Source of the DNA: CAZDDW01 sp043811105
GTDB lineage: Bacteria; Patescibacteriota; Patescibacteriia; UBA9934; CAZDDW01
Direction: 5' to 3'
NCBI GenBank assembly: GCA_043811105.1
Contig: JBDRNK010000101.1
Location: 1-5,824, forward strand
DNA: 5,824 nt
Below the pieces are notes generated by a model. It was not told the DNA's origin and made no database searches. It saw nothing but the letters and a program-made list of their open reading frames with translations. Shown here piece by piece: positions 1 to 5,396 of this stretch. How positions within the stretch are numbered: position 1 is the stretch's first letter; every line of letters begins with the position of its first letter. A program made the translations under genes and the position numbers.

Positions 1-587
1 CCGGGGTCATTTTGCCAATGATCGCCAGCAGCCTAAAAACAGGATCGACTTCAAACAAAAGGTAAAATAAGAAAAAATTTCTACTAGCGTTTGGAAGATC
101 TTTCCAGTAAAGTCTGTTTTTTGTGGGGTTTGATCCGGTGTTTGTTTTTCAGGAAAGTGCTTCACAAGTTCGTTGACAGGTCCGGCGAGGGGGCCGGGAT
201 TTCCAAAAGAAAGCATTTCTCTTAGGCTTGCTATCTCGGGGATGTTGACACGGAGGAACTTAGGAAAAGTCAATTTCTCTCTGTCAACGAACTTGTGCAA
301 CACGCTCCTTTTCTTTTTTTTCAAATCCAAATAGTAATTTTCGTTTGCTTCAACTCTGTCCCTTCAAACCGTTGATCAAATTTCTGATTCGCCTTTTTCT
401 TCCTTGTTTTCCACAAAACAGACTCAGAACAATAGGGCACAAAAACCTGGTCCATCCATGTATGGTGCATTTTTTGTACCATTTTGCATGGGTTGTATAA
501 CAAACTAAAATGATTGGTAAAAAGACAAATGGCTTATCGGAAAAACTTTTTGTTGCCATCTTCTTCTATAGAAATCGGAGATCCTTT
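1..587. other. Gene-poor stretch, probable mobile-element debris
   Basis: I recognise no gene here. The longest frame runs on the minus strand from about 330 to 7. It has no ATG: it could start at TTG (330), or at GTG/TTG (303/300) just after AAGGAG at 305-310. Its product of about 97-107 residues contains HKFVDREKLTFPKF and later a hydrophobic patch (FSYFTFCLKSILFLG), and I could not assign it to a family. Two other overlapping minus-strand frames, at 321-503 (TTG start) and 350-559, lack good ribosome binding sites and resemble nothing I know. The setting, next to transposase remnants and with an inverted repeat inside the first frame, suggests degraded insertion-sequence DNA rather than working genes. 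Confidence 0.4.
163..297. repeat. 17-bp perfect inverted repeat with about 101-bp spacer
   Basis: CACAAGTTCGTTGACAG at 163-179 is exactly reverse-complementary to 281-297. Matching stops on both sides and no flanking target duplication is visible. The enclosed 135 bp could be a small non-autonomous element (MITE-like), the leftover ends of an insertion sequence, or a long stem-loop. Both arms lie inside the same unrecognised minus-strand frame, so that frame is probably not a conserved protein. Confidence 0.6.
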
Positions 588-875
588 ATGAAAATCAAAG
601 GAGGATCTCTTTCATTGGGCACCGAATTTTTTGATTAAAAACAGAATCCTTGGGATAAAGTTTTTGCGTCCCGAATCACAAGTTATAAAGGAGTAACTAT
701 TTATAAGGGATGTGGGTTAAGAACGGATCAACAAACAATGTTAGAAAAAATACATTTGTGGTTGGTGGAAAATCGAAAGACCATTTTGAATGGTCTTATT
801 GGTATCGTAATTGGAGTTGATTATCACCGACGGTGCCACTGGCCTTCATTCAGCCTTAGAGCAAGTGTACCCTAG
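588..875 (+). pseudogene. Possible broken small gene, unrecognised
   Basis: ATG at 588 has GGAG at 577-580 upstream and opens a frame (MKIKGGSLSLGTEFFD) that stops at TAA 636-638. The same frame is then open from 639 to the TAG at 873-875. The downstream part has an internal ATG at 738 and reads MLEKIHLWLVENRK followed by the hydrophobic ILNGLIGIVIGV. It could be one small gene with an internal stop, or two unrelated short frames. Beyond about 811 it runs out of frame with a transposase scrap, so the 3' part is not native to it. GAGATCC at 578-584 can pair with GGATCTC at 603-609, which would enclose the start. I recognise no family, and chance openness in AT-rich DNA is possible. Confidence 0.2.
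811..875 (+). pseudogene. Fragment of IS256/mutator-type transposase
   Basis: In the frame beginning at 811 the sequence reads LELI followed by ITDGATGLHSALEQVYPR. This matches the block around the second catalytic aspartate of IS256/mutator-type transposases, where a D-G-x-x-G-L core is followed by an A-x-E-x-V-[FY]-P helix and normally a Q-R-C-W-x-H-K block. Only about 22 codons survive. A TAA sits directly upstream at 808-810. Downstream, the expected QRC block is missing because the 22-bp inverted repeat of the next mobile unit starts at 876. The fragment therefore looks cut by that insertion, and no other part of this transposase is found in the window. Family assignment rests on this short motif alone. 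Confidence 0.5.
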
Positions 876-897
876 ATTAGTCGTCCTTGAAAAAGTC
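876..897. repeat. Left terminal inverted repeat of the IS5-type unit
   Basis: Starts ATTAGTCGTCCTTGAAAAAG. It pairs with 3247-3268 with two mismatches (positions 12 and 21 of the arm). Similarity stops directly after the arm, as expected for terminal repeats rather than a longer duplication. It cuts the IS256-type transposase fragment. Confidence 0.65.
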
Positions 898-1016
898 ATA
901 AGGTATCGGAAACTGATCATAAATTGAATAAAAGCAGCGTAAAAAATTGCCAGGTTCCGGAGGAAGAGTTGCAAAACCTTGCAAAATTGATTCAATTTTT
1001 TGCGTTAATCTTTGCC

Positions 1017-1058
1017 AAAAACCGATAACCGAAGACCAATAACCAAAAACCAATAACC
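1017..1058 (-). repeat. Heptanucleotide GGTTATN array A, six units
   Basis: Read on the minus strand from 1058 to 1017 there are six consecutive 7-bp units, all starting GGT. Most are GGTTATT, GGTTTTT or GGTTATC, with one GGTCTTC. The order of variants matches array B at 1436-1498: GGTCTTC followed by GGTTAT[AC] and then T-rich units. The arrays therefore appear related and in inverted orientation. In translation such arrays give the repeated VFGYWSSVIGFW-type peptide of the minus-strand frame 877-1095, which I regard as not a real protein. Confidence 0.8.
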
Positions 1059-1098
1059 TAAAAGCCTGGTTAACGCGGTCAAGTTTGCAGAACACAAA

Positions 1099-1437
1099 CT
1101 AAGCCCTGCGGAATTTGGTTAGCATGCAAGCTAAATGGTGACAAATTTCTTTGCCTTGTTGATGTTGTAAACGATCTACGACACCAAAACGAAAACCGAC
1201 ATCCAGAATTGCTGCGACTTCACAAGCAGAGCCACGAGCTATTATAAAGAAACGTCGTTGGTCACGATTGGTTGCTTTTGCATAACCCTCGGCAAAATTC
1301 AACGCCACACTGCTAGAAGCTCGTCTAATTTGATCAGCTAGAAAACCATAACCGATAGGTAATTTATTGATTACATCTCGAGCGAGTTCAACCCCTTTGT
1401 AAGGACTTTTATCGTTGTTTGTGTGTGCAACCTTCGG
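1099..1437 (-). CDS. Four-helix-bundle protein (S23/IVP-like), 5' end uncertain
   Basis: The product belongs to the four-helix-bundle family typified by the protein encoded in intervening sequences of Leptospira and Coxiella 23S rRNA genes, and related in fold to Avd of diversity-generating retroelements. The hallmark QIRRASSSVALNFAEG is followed by RDQRRFFIIARGSACEVAAILDV, the helix 2 and 3 pattern. The frame is open from 1437 to the TAG at 1099-1101. The only recognised start codon is GTG at 1306-1308, which would delete the first helix (about GVELARDVINKLP). No ATG, GTG or TTG lies upstream before the TAA at 1438-1440 within heptamer array B. The gene has probably lost its true start, or the start lay beyond a rearrangement junction. 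It is divergent from a paralogue at 1415-1819. The biochemical role of stand-alone members is unknown. Confidence 0.7.
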   Translation of the reverse strand, partial: PKVAHTNNDKSPYKGVELARDVINKLPIGYGFLADQIRRASSSVALNFAEGYAKATNRDQRRFFIIARGSACEVAAILDVGFRFGVVDRLQHQQGKEICHHLACMLTKFRRA

Positions 1438-1819
1438 TTATAGGTTATCGGTTCTTGGTTATAGGTCTTCGGTTATAGGTTTTAGGTTTTTGGTTAATAA
1501 AACTCATTTGTATCAACGTTCCTTGCAACTGGTTGCGCTTACCAAAACTTTTATTGATAAATTACCAGTGGGATTTGGCTTCTTAACCGACCAAATCCGT
1601 AGAGCTAGTTCGAGTGTGGTACTTAATTTTGCCGAGGGTTGTTCCAGAACTTCTAAAAAAGAACGGCTACGTTATTTTATGATTGCTCGTGGTTCTGTTT
1701 TTGAAATCGCTGCTATCTTTGATGTTGCAAAACAATTCAAGATCATCGATCAAAAATTATATTTACAAGGACAAGACCTTTGTGATCATGTTTCTGCATT
1801 ATTATTTCGCTATCGCTAG
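1415..1819 (+). CDS. Four-helix-bundle protein (S23/IVP-like)
   Basis: This is a paralogue of the divergent gene at 1099-1437. DKLPVGFGFLTDQIRRASSS aligns closely with NKLPIGYGFLADQIRRASSS there, and both share LNFAEG and the MIARGS/IIARGS block. The conserved domain starts near 1505 (LYQRSLQLVALTKTFIDKLP) and ends RYR at 1819, about 105 residues, close to the family's usual 110-130. The outermost start is TTG at 1415, which would translate heptamer array B into a GYRLSVLGYRSSVIGF leader. Later TTG codons at 1490 or 1508 fit the domain better, but none has a clear ribosome binding site. The IS5-type transposase begins 79 bp downstream in the same direction. Function of stand-alone members is not established. 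Confidence 0.7.
   Translation: MFVCATFGYRLSVLGYRSSVIGFRFLVNKTHLYQRSLQLVALTKTFIDKLPVGFGFLTDQIRRASSSVVLNFAEGCSRTSKKERLRYFMIARGSVFEIAAIFDVAKQFKIIDQKLYLQGQDLCDHVSALLFRYR
1436..1498 (+). repeat. Heptanucleotide GGTTATN array B, nine units
   Basis: Nine exact 7-bp periods, every unit starting GGT and most starting GGTT. Variants include GGTTATA (three times), GGTTATC, GGTTCTT, GGTCTTC, GGTTTTA, GGTTTTT and GGTTAAT. The array lies between the two divergent four-helix-bundle genes. Its first unit supplies the TAA that closes the minus-strand frame. Heptamers read in phase give a 7-residue peptide repeat in the plus-strand gene. Heptanucleotide arrays of this kind (compare cyanobacterial STRR sequences) are usually non-coding. 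Confidence 0.85.
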
Positions 1820-1864
1820 AAAAAAGTTTCCAAAAGGTATTTTCTCGTCGATCTAATTGTGATC

Positions 1865-1898
1865 TAATCACCAGGATAAAATTAAAAACTGGTGATTA
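1865..1898 (+). promoter_or_regulatory. Hairpin ending at the transposase start codon
   Basis: TAATCACCAG at 1865-1874 pairs perfectly with CTGGTGATTA at 1889-1898, leaving a 14-base AT-rich loop. The right arm ends at the base before ATG 1899 and contains GGTGA, the only Shine-Dalgarno-like bases available. Folding would hide the ribosome binding site. Insertion sequences such as IS10 and IS50 are known to use such structures to block translation of read-through transcripts, so transcripts started inside the element would escape. Applying this mechanism here is an inference. Confidence 0.6.
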
Positions 1899-3236
1899 AT
1901 GAAACCCAAAGAAGCAGAAAAAGAAGCCAATCAAGGTGATTTATTTCGCTCTCGTTTAGACCAGATATTAAATCGAAGGCACCCGATTTTTATATTAGCG
2001 AACGAAACAGATTGGGGTGTTTTTGACGAGGAATTTGGAGCAAGTTATGTGGATAATGTTGGACGGCCAGGATGTCCGACGAGGGTTATGGTAGGTCTTT
2101 GCTATTTAAAGCATACATACAATGAAAGTGATGAGTCAGTTGTCGAAAAATTCATCGAGAATCCATATTGGCAATATTTTTGTGGTTACACTCATTTTCA
2201 ACACACCTTTCCGATAGATCCCAGTTCGCAGACGCGATTTCGTCACAGAATAGGACCAAAAGGGATGAAGAAACTTTTACAAGAGACACTTGAAACAGCA
2301 AAGAGACGAGGTCAAATAACGAAGCAAGATATTAAGCGAGTGAATGTAGATACGACGGTGCAAGAGAAGGCGATTGCCTATCCTACTGATGCAAGGCTTT
2401 ATCAAAAAGCCCGTAGAATATTGGTTTGCGAGGCAAGGAAACGAGAAATTGAATTACGACAAAGCTATGAACGTCTGGGTAAGCGAGTATTTTTTAAGCA
2501 AAGTCAATATGCGCGAGCTAAACAAATGAAACGAGCTCGAAAAGAAACGAAAAAACTCAAAATATATTTAGGGCGTGTCATTCGAGATATTCGGCGCAAA
2601 TGGGTCAATCCAGATGAAACATTTGTTAAGTTGGTCAATCACTGCCAACGTATTTTTGAACAAAAGATAACTGATAGTAATAAGGTTTATAGTGTTCATG
2701 CTCCTGAAGTGGAATGTATCGCAAAGGGCAAAGCCCATCGCAGATATGAATTCGGTTGCAAGGTGGGTTTGGTTAGCACTTCGAAAAACAATTGGATTTT
2801 GGATATTGAAGCGCTTCATGGCAATCCATATGACGGTCATACATTAAAAGATTCACTGGAGCGCGCCTCAGCTATAAGTGGTCACAAGATCAAGCAAGTG
2901 TTTTGTGACCGTGGTTTTAGAGGATCTCAGAAATCTGTCCCCAATGTCGAAGTTATTCTTTCTGGTCGACGAAATTTAAGCCGCACGCTAAAAAAATTTA
3001 TGCGTAGGCGTTCTGCAATAGAACCTATTATTGGTCATCTCAAATCTGACAATGGAATGAACCGTAATTATTTGAAGGGTAAAGATGGTGACCGTATAAA
3101 TGCTATCTTGGCTGGATGTGGTTTTAATCTCCGCAAGCTCTTAGGAGCTTTGCTCCGTTTTTTCTTTTTGCATATTTTTTTTAATATCCCCCAAAAACAT
3201 TATCCTTTGGGAATATTAAATTTCAAACTGGCTTGA
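1899..3236 (+). CDS. IS5-family DDE transposase
   Basis: Full-length 445-residue transposase of the IS5 group with the RNase H-like DDE fold. It catalyses cut-and-paste transposition at the element ends. The N-terminal domain (about 25-130) carries VDNVGRPGCPTRVMVGLCYL and FCGYTHFQHTFPIDPSSQTR, typical of the DUF772 segment. Catalytic residues can be placed as D151 (VNVDTTVQEKAIAYPTD), D337 (VFCDRGFRG) and E375 (RRRSAIEPIIGHLKSD). The middle insertion has the usual HAPEVECIAKGKAH motif. No frameshift or internal stop is present, so the enzyme may be active. The start ATG 1899 is supported by the hairpin that abuts it. Conserved sequence ends near residue 413. The last 30 residues (FFFLHIFF onward) are translated from terminator-like hairpins, so the tail may be variable. 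The stop lies 10 bp from the right inverted repeat. Confidence 0.9.
   Translation: MKPKEAEKEANQGDLFRSRLDQILNRRHPIFILANETDWGVFDEEFGASYVDNVGRPGCPTRVMVGLCYLKHTYNESDESVVEKFIENPYWQYFCGYTHFQHTFPIDPSSQTRFRHRIGPKGMKKLLQETLETAKRRGQITKQDIKRVNVDTTVQEKAIAYPTDARLYQKARRILVCEARKREIELRQSYERLGKRVFFKQSQYARAKQMKRARKETKKLKIYLGRVIRDIRRKWVNPDETFVKLVNHCQRIFEQKITDSNKVYSVHAPEVECIAKGKAHRRYEFGCKVGLVSTSKNNWILDIEALHGNPYDGHTLKDSLERASAISGHKIKQVFCDRGFRGSQKSVPNVEVILSGRRNLSRTLKKFMRRRSAIEPIIGHLKSDNGMNRNYLKGKDGDRINAILAGCGFNLRKLLGALLRFFFLHIFFNIPQKHYPLGILNFKLA
3144..3169 (+). terminator. Intrinsic terminator-like hairpin inside transposase 3' end
   Basis: GGAGC at 3144-3148, a TTT loop, and GCTCC at 3152-3156, then G and TTTTTTCTTTTT to 3169. 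The short stem with a long T-tract fits a Rho-independent terminator, but it lies inside the reading frame (from about codon 416). It could end a fraction of transposase transcripts early or simply reflect the protein sequence LLRFFF. Confidence 0.4.
3180..3220 (+). terminator. Long hairpin at transposase 3' end
   Basis: TTTAATAT at 3180-3187 pairs with ATATTAAA at 3213-3220, and CCCAAA pairs with TTTGGG inside it, with a small internal bulge and a loop of about ten bases. Only TTTC follows, so the T-tract is weak. The A-rich left side could make it bidirectional. It overlaps codons 428-441. The base pairing is clear; the terminator role is inferred. Confidence 0.4.
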
Positions 3237-3246
3237 CAAAAAAATC

Positions 3247-3268
3247 GGCTTTTTCAGGGACGACTAAT
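3247..3268. repeat. Right terminal inverted repeat of the IS5-type unit
   Basis: Reverse complement of the left arm at 876-897 with two mismatches. It ends GGGACGACTAAT. Its last base, T3268, is also the first base of the IS701 terminal repeat, so the two elements touch with no spacer. CTAA at 3264-3267 fits the YTAR target preferred by IS701 elements. Confidence 0.65.
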
Positions 3269-3288
3269 ACTACTTCGTTAAGTTTAAG
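3268..3288. repeat. IS701 terminal inverted repeat, transposase-distal end
   Basis: Outer end TACTACTTCGTTAAG. It matches the reverse complement of 4664-4684 over all 21 bases. Identity ends sharply on the inner side (AGG against TCA) and on the outer side. Confidence 0.85.
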
Positions 3289-3366
3289 AGGTGTTAAAAA
3301 AGGGCCTTTGGGTGCCAGAGTGGAATTGCCCACAATGAGGACATTGAAAATAGAAAAAGATCTTGT

Positions 3367-4599
3367 TTAGCCATGCTCTGAGCATAGGAAGGGTGAATAG
3401 ATTTTTTTTGGATAGTCCTTTTGGGTAAGCAACAAAAAGCAATAAGCCATTACACATAACAAAAAATGATGCGTTAAGCCCCTCCAGGAACGGCCTTCAA
3501 AATGATCTAGTCCCAATTCATTTTTCATGTGCTGATAACCTTGCTCAATTTTCCAACGTTGATGAGCCCATCGAATTAGTCTTTTTAACGATGTTGTTCT
3601 TGAAGCATTGGATACATAATATTTGAAAGTCCCCCCAGGAAGTTTTTCAATAATTAGCCACAAATTTTCTCCAGGAGTTCGATAGGCTTGAGTGATTACT
3701 TCTTTGACTCGAATTGCAACAGCTTTAACAATTACTTTTCCACTTTTTTGATCCAGTGAAACTTTCTTCCACCTTTTTGGATTCTTAACCAACCGCTCTT
3801 TCCATTGTTTTGCAGATAGTGCTAATTTTTTTGGATCAGACACGCTTGGCTTTTTCCTTGGTCTTCCGCGTTTGGAAGGAGTTGTCACCAGTTGTACATT
3901 TTCGGGCCAAAAACTATGCGATTCGGGAATCTGTCCAACATAACGTAGATTCTTTTCTGACAAGTGGGTTCGAAATTCTTTGATTTCGCCATAACCAGCA
4001 TCAAAGACAATGCATTCATATGGAAATTGTTCCTGAACTTCTTGAAGCAATTCCAATGCAATTTCCCATTTCTTTCTAAATGACTGATGCTGAGCAGGAA
4101 TGCCCACCTTTTTCATCCTTTCAACATCGGTTGTCCAAGACTTTGGCAAATACAAACGACCTATGATGGGGAAATGGATTTTATGGGTTGCAAAGTGCCA
4201 AGTTACAATCGACTGGCAATTGGCAATTTTTCCTAAGGCACCACAATATTGTCTAGCGACTCCAATCGAATGGGTACCTTTCTTGGGCAAACTTGTGTCA
4301 TCTAGAATCAGTACGCCTTTTCGGACTGCGAATTTTTCAATCATTAGTTGATTCAGCTGCTTTTGAATCGGCGCTGAATTCCAGGGGCTTTGATTTACAA
4401 ATTGTTGCAGCGCCTGTTCATTGCCATTAGGTAGTCGTTTTGACATCGGTTCTATGGATTTTCGTTGTCCATCTAGCATTAAACCCGACAGATAGGCTCT
4501 GCACCAGTACGAACGTTCTTTGCGTCCCAAGCTGCTTTTGAATTGTTCAACATATTTGGTTAGACGCTTTTGCATTGATTGAACTTCTCGCAGATTCAT
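3367..4599 (-). CDS. IS701-family transposase
   Basis: A 410-residue DDE transposase that cuts and joins the element's ends. The N-terminal part has AYLSGLMLDGQRKSIEPMS and QALQQFVNQSPW, a hallmark of IS701-type enzymes. Catalytic candidates are D100 or D101 (LILDDTSLPKKG), D200 (CIVFDAGYGEIKEF) and E352 (RWKIEQGYQHMKNELGLDHF). GVARQYCGALGKIANCQ and FEGRSWRGLTHH are further family signatures. Residues 243-252 form a basic linker (KRGRPRKK), probably for DNA contact. Length is normal and no stop or frameshift is seen, so it may be active. Start ATG 4597-4599 is supported by GGGAG (4607-4611, read on the minus strand) seven bases upstream. It is co-directional with the lipoprotein gene, so read-through from that promoter could drive it. 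Confidence 0.92.
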   Translation of the reverse strand: MNLREVQSMQKRLTKYVEQFKSSLGRKERSYWCRAYLSGLMLDGQRKSIEPMSKRLPNGNEQALQQFVNQSPWNSAPIQKQLNQLMIEKFAVRKGVLILDDTSLPKKGTHSIGVARQYCGALGKIANCQSIVTWHFATHKIHFPIIGRLYLPKSWTTDVERMKKVGIPAQHQSFRKKWEIALELLQEVQEQFPYECIVFDAGYGEIKEFRTHLSEKNLRYVGQIPESHSFWPENVQLVTTPSKRGRPRKKPSVSDPKKLALSAKQWKERLVKNPKRWKKVSLDQKSGKVIVKAVAIRVKEVITQAYRTPGENLWLIIEKLPGGTFKYYVSNASRTTSLKRLIRWAHQRWKIEQGYQHMKNELGLDHFEGRSWRGLTHHFLLCVMAYCFLLLTQKDYPKKIYSPFLCSEHG

Positions 4600-4663
4600 G
4601 AAAGTACTCCCGTGAATTTGCGCAAGAAGCTATCTGTTTATGTCAAATGGAGCAAAAAAATGA

Positions 4664-4684
4664 CTTAAACTTAACGAAGTAGTA
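4664..4684. repeat. IS701 terminal inverted repeat, transposase-proximal end
   Basis: Perfect 21-bp partner of 3268-3288. It lies 64 bp upstream of the transposase start, where the element's own promoter is expected, but I could not place a convincing -35/-10 pair. Confidence 0.85.
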
Positions 4685-4689
4685 CTACA

Positions 4690-5343
4690 TTAGTAGTCCA
4701 GCTTGCAGATGAGGAGTCCGGTGCCGTCGTTCATGCAACTCGACAAGCCATCGTAAGAGCCGCAGCAGTTCATGGTACCAGCGTTAACGTCAGCGCGGTC
4801 ACACCCGTCACCGATGGGAATACAGCAGTAGAATCCGCCTATGGGCCGTTCGCGGCAAACAAGGCCAGAGCAACATGTCCCTGAAAAGCAGTCTGTGGAG
4901 TTCTCGCTGATGCAACTTTGTTCTTCGCATATACCAGAGGAGTTGCATGTCTTGTTGCCGGAGCATGTCCCACAGCTTCCGCCGCAGCCGTCAGAGCCGC
5001 ATTCTCGTGATGCACAGTTGGGGACACAACCAGCTTCATTCACAGTGCCAGCTTCATTCACAGTGCCAGCGTCCTCTTGCATGGTGAAGCATGGGTCAGT
5101 TTGATCACATGTCTTTGCGTTAAGGAAGCAGTTGCGTTTGGCCAAAGAGAACGCTGCACAGTCGTTTTTGCAAGCTGTTTGGTCCATCAGTACGCCATAT
5201 GGGACATAGCACAAGTCATTGACGTGATTACAGACTGCAACACACGGATCAGTACTGCCACCGCCACTGCCACTGCAACCAAGCACTGCTGTCGCGGCAC
5301 AGAAGAGAAGAAACTGGTAATAATGGACATAAGTTTTAGGCAT
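4690..5343 (-). CDS. Cysteine-rich secreted lipoprotein, unknown function
   Basis: 217 residues from ATG 5343, chosen because GGGAGGA (5348-5354) lies four bases upstream; an ATG at 5370 would add nine residues. A signal sequence (PKTYVHYYQFLLFCAATAVL) ends in the lipobox VLGC, so Cys23 is the expected lipid-anchored residue and the protein probably sits in the envelope. A Gly/Ser linker (SGSGGGST) follows. Next is a segment with CVAVCNHVNDLC, CKNDC, KTCDQTDPCF, resembling small cysteine domains of myxobacterial lipoproteins. After a duplicated AGTVNE spacer comes CASRECGSDGCGGSCGTC, a motif frequent in Myxococcota. The C-terminal third has CC pairs (GTCCSG, YCCIP, NCCGS). The mature protein has 29 cysteines, presumably disulfide-bonded. 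The C-terminus appears complete. The IS701 element sits just after the stop and may have displaced the terminator. Ligand or role is unknown. Confidence 0.85.
   Translation of the reverse strand: MPKTYVHYYQFLLFCAATAVLGCSGSGGGSTDPCVAVCNHVNDLCYVPYGVLMDQTACKNDCAAFSLAKRNCFLNAKTCDQTDPCFTMQEDAGTVNEAGTVNEAGCVPNCASRECGSDGCGGSCGTCSGNKTCNSSGICEEQSCISENSTDCFSGTCCSGLVCRERPIGGFYCCIPIGDGCDRADVNAGTMNCCGSYDGLSSCMNDGTGLLICKLDY
5031..5066 (-). repeat. 18-bp in-frame tandem duplication
   Basis: CAGCTTCATTCACAGTGC occurs twice back to back, followed by a partial CAGC. It encodes the two consecutive AGTVNE units in the linker between the cysteine domains of the lipoprotein. The copies are identical, pointing to recent slippage; the unit count may vary between strains. 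Confidence 0.9.
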
Positions 5344-5396
5344 GTATTCCTCCCGGGTAATGAAACGCATTGCTTCGATGTTTAACCGTGGGGTTA

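Larger units (their letters stand above)
876..3268 (+). mobile_element. IS5-family unit carrying two four-helix-bundle genes
   Basis: The stretch is bounded by a 22-bp inverted repeat, left arm 876-897 and right arm 3247-3268, with 20 of 22 positions matching. The core of the arm is ATTAGTCGTCC-Y-TGAAAAAG. Inside are an IS5-family transposase ending 10 bp from the right arm, two divergent four-helix-bundle genes and two heptamer arrays. At 2393 bp it is longer than needed for one transposase of this type, because about 1 kb of extra DNA lies between the left arm and the transposase. Target duplication cannot be read, because an IS701 element starts at the right end. The bases CTAG precede the left arm. 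The alternative is that the two arms come from different, related elements. Confidence 0.55.
3268..4684 (-). mobile_element. Complete IS701-family insertion sequence
   Basis: A 1417-bp element with perfect 21-bp terminal inverted repeats (3268-3288 and 4664-4684; outer end TACTACTTCGTTAAG) enclosing one intact transposase. Size and layout fit the IS701 family. IS701 elements duplicate a 4-bp YTAR target. Here CTAA precedes the left end but CTAC follows the right end, so the duplication is imperfect or the flanks have changed. The 78 bp between the left repeat and the transposase stop hold no gene. On the minus strand they include GGGC and GCCC followed by a run of six T, a weak terminator candidate. 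The right end lies five bases beyond the lipoprotein stop codon. Confidence 0.85.

Noticed and set aside
877..1095. Minus-strand frame of 72 codons
   Set aside because: Much of it is the translation of heptamer array A (VFGYWSSVIGFW) and its end is the inverted repeat. There is no family resemblance, so it is not reported as a gene.
1017..1498. CRISPR array
   Set aside because: The repeats are contiguous 7-mers with no spacers and there are no cas genes.
1099..1819. Diversity-generating retroelement, since Avd is a four-helix bundle
   Set aside because: No reverse transcriptase and no adenine-biased template/variable repeat pair are present. Family resemblance alone is not enough.
1099..1819. 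23S rRNA intervening sequence
   Set aside because: No rRNA sequence flanks the four-helix-bundle genes in this window.
2568..2840. Minus-strand frame of 90 codons
   Set aside because: It lies wholly inside the IS5-family transposase on the opposite strand and has no recognisable features.
4100..4351. Plus-strand frame of 83 codons
   Set aside because: Shadow of the IS701 transposase coding sequence on the other strand.
876..4684. Composite transposon formed by the two adjacent elements
   Set aside because: The elements are from different families with different ends and have no genes between them. This is simple adjacency.
4841..5385. Two plus-strand frames and one minus-strand frame overlapping the lipoprotein gene
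   Set aside because: All lie in other frames over the lipoprotein gene, which has the lipobox, the cysteine pattern and a good ribosome binding site. The plus-strand frames read its Gly/Ser and AGTVNE repeats antisense.
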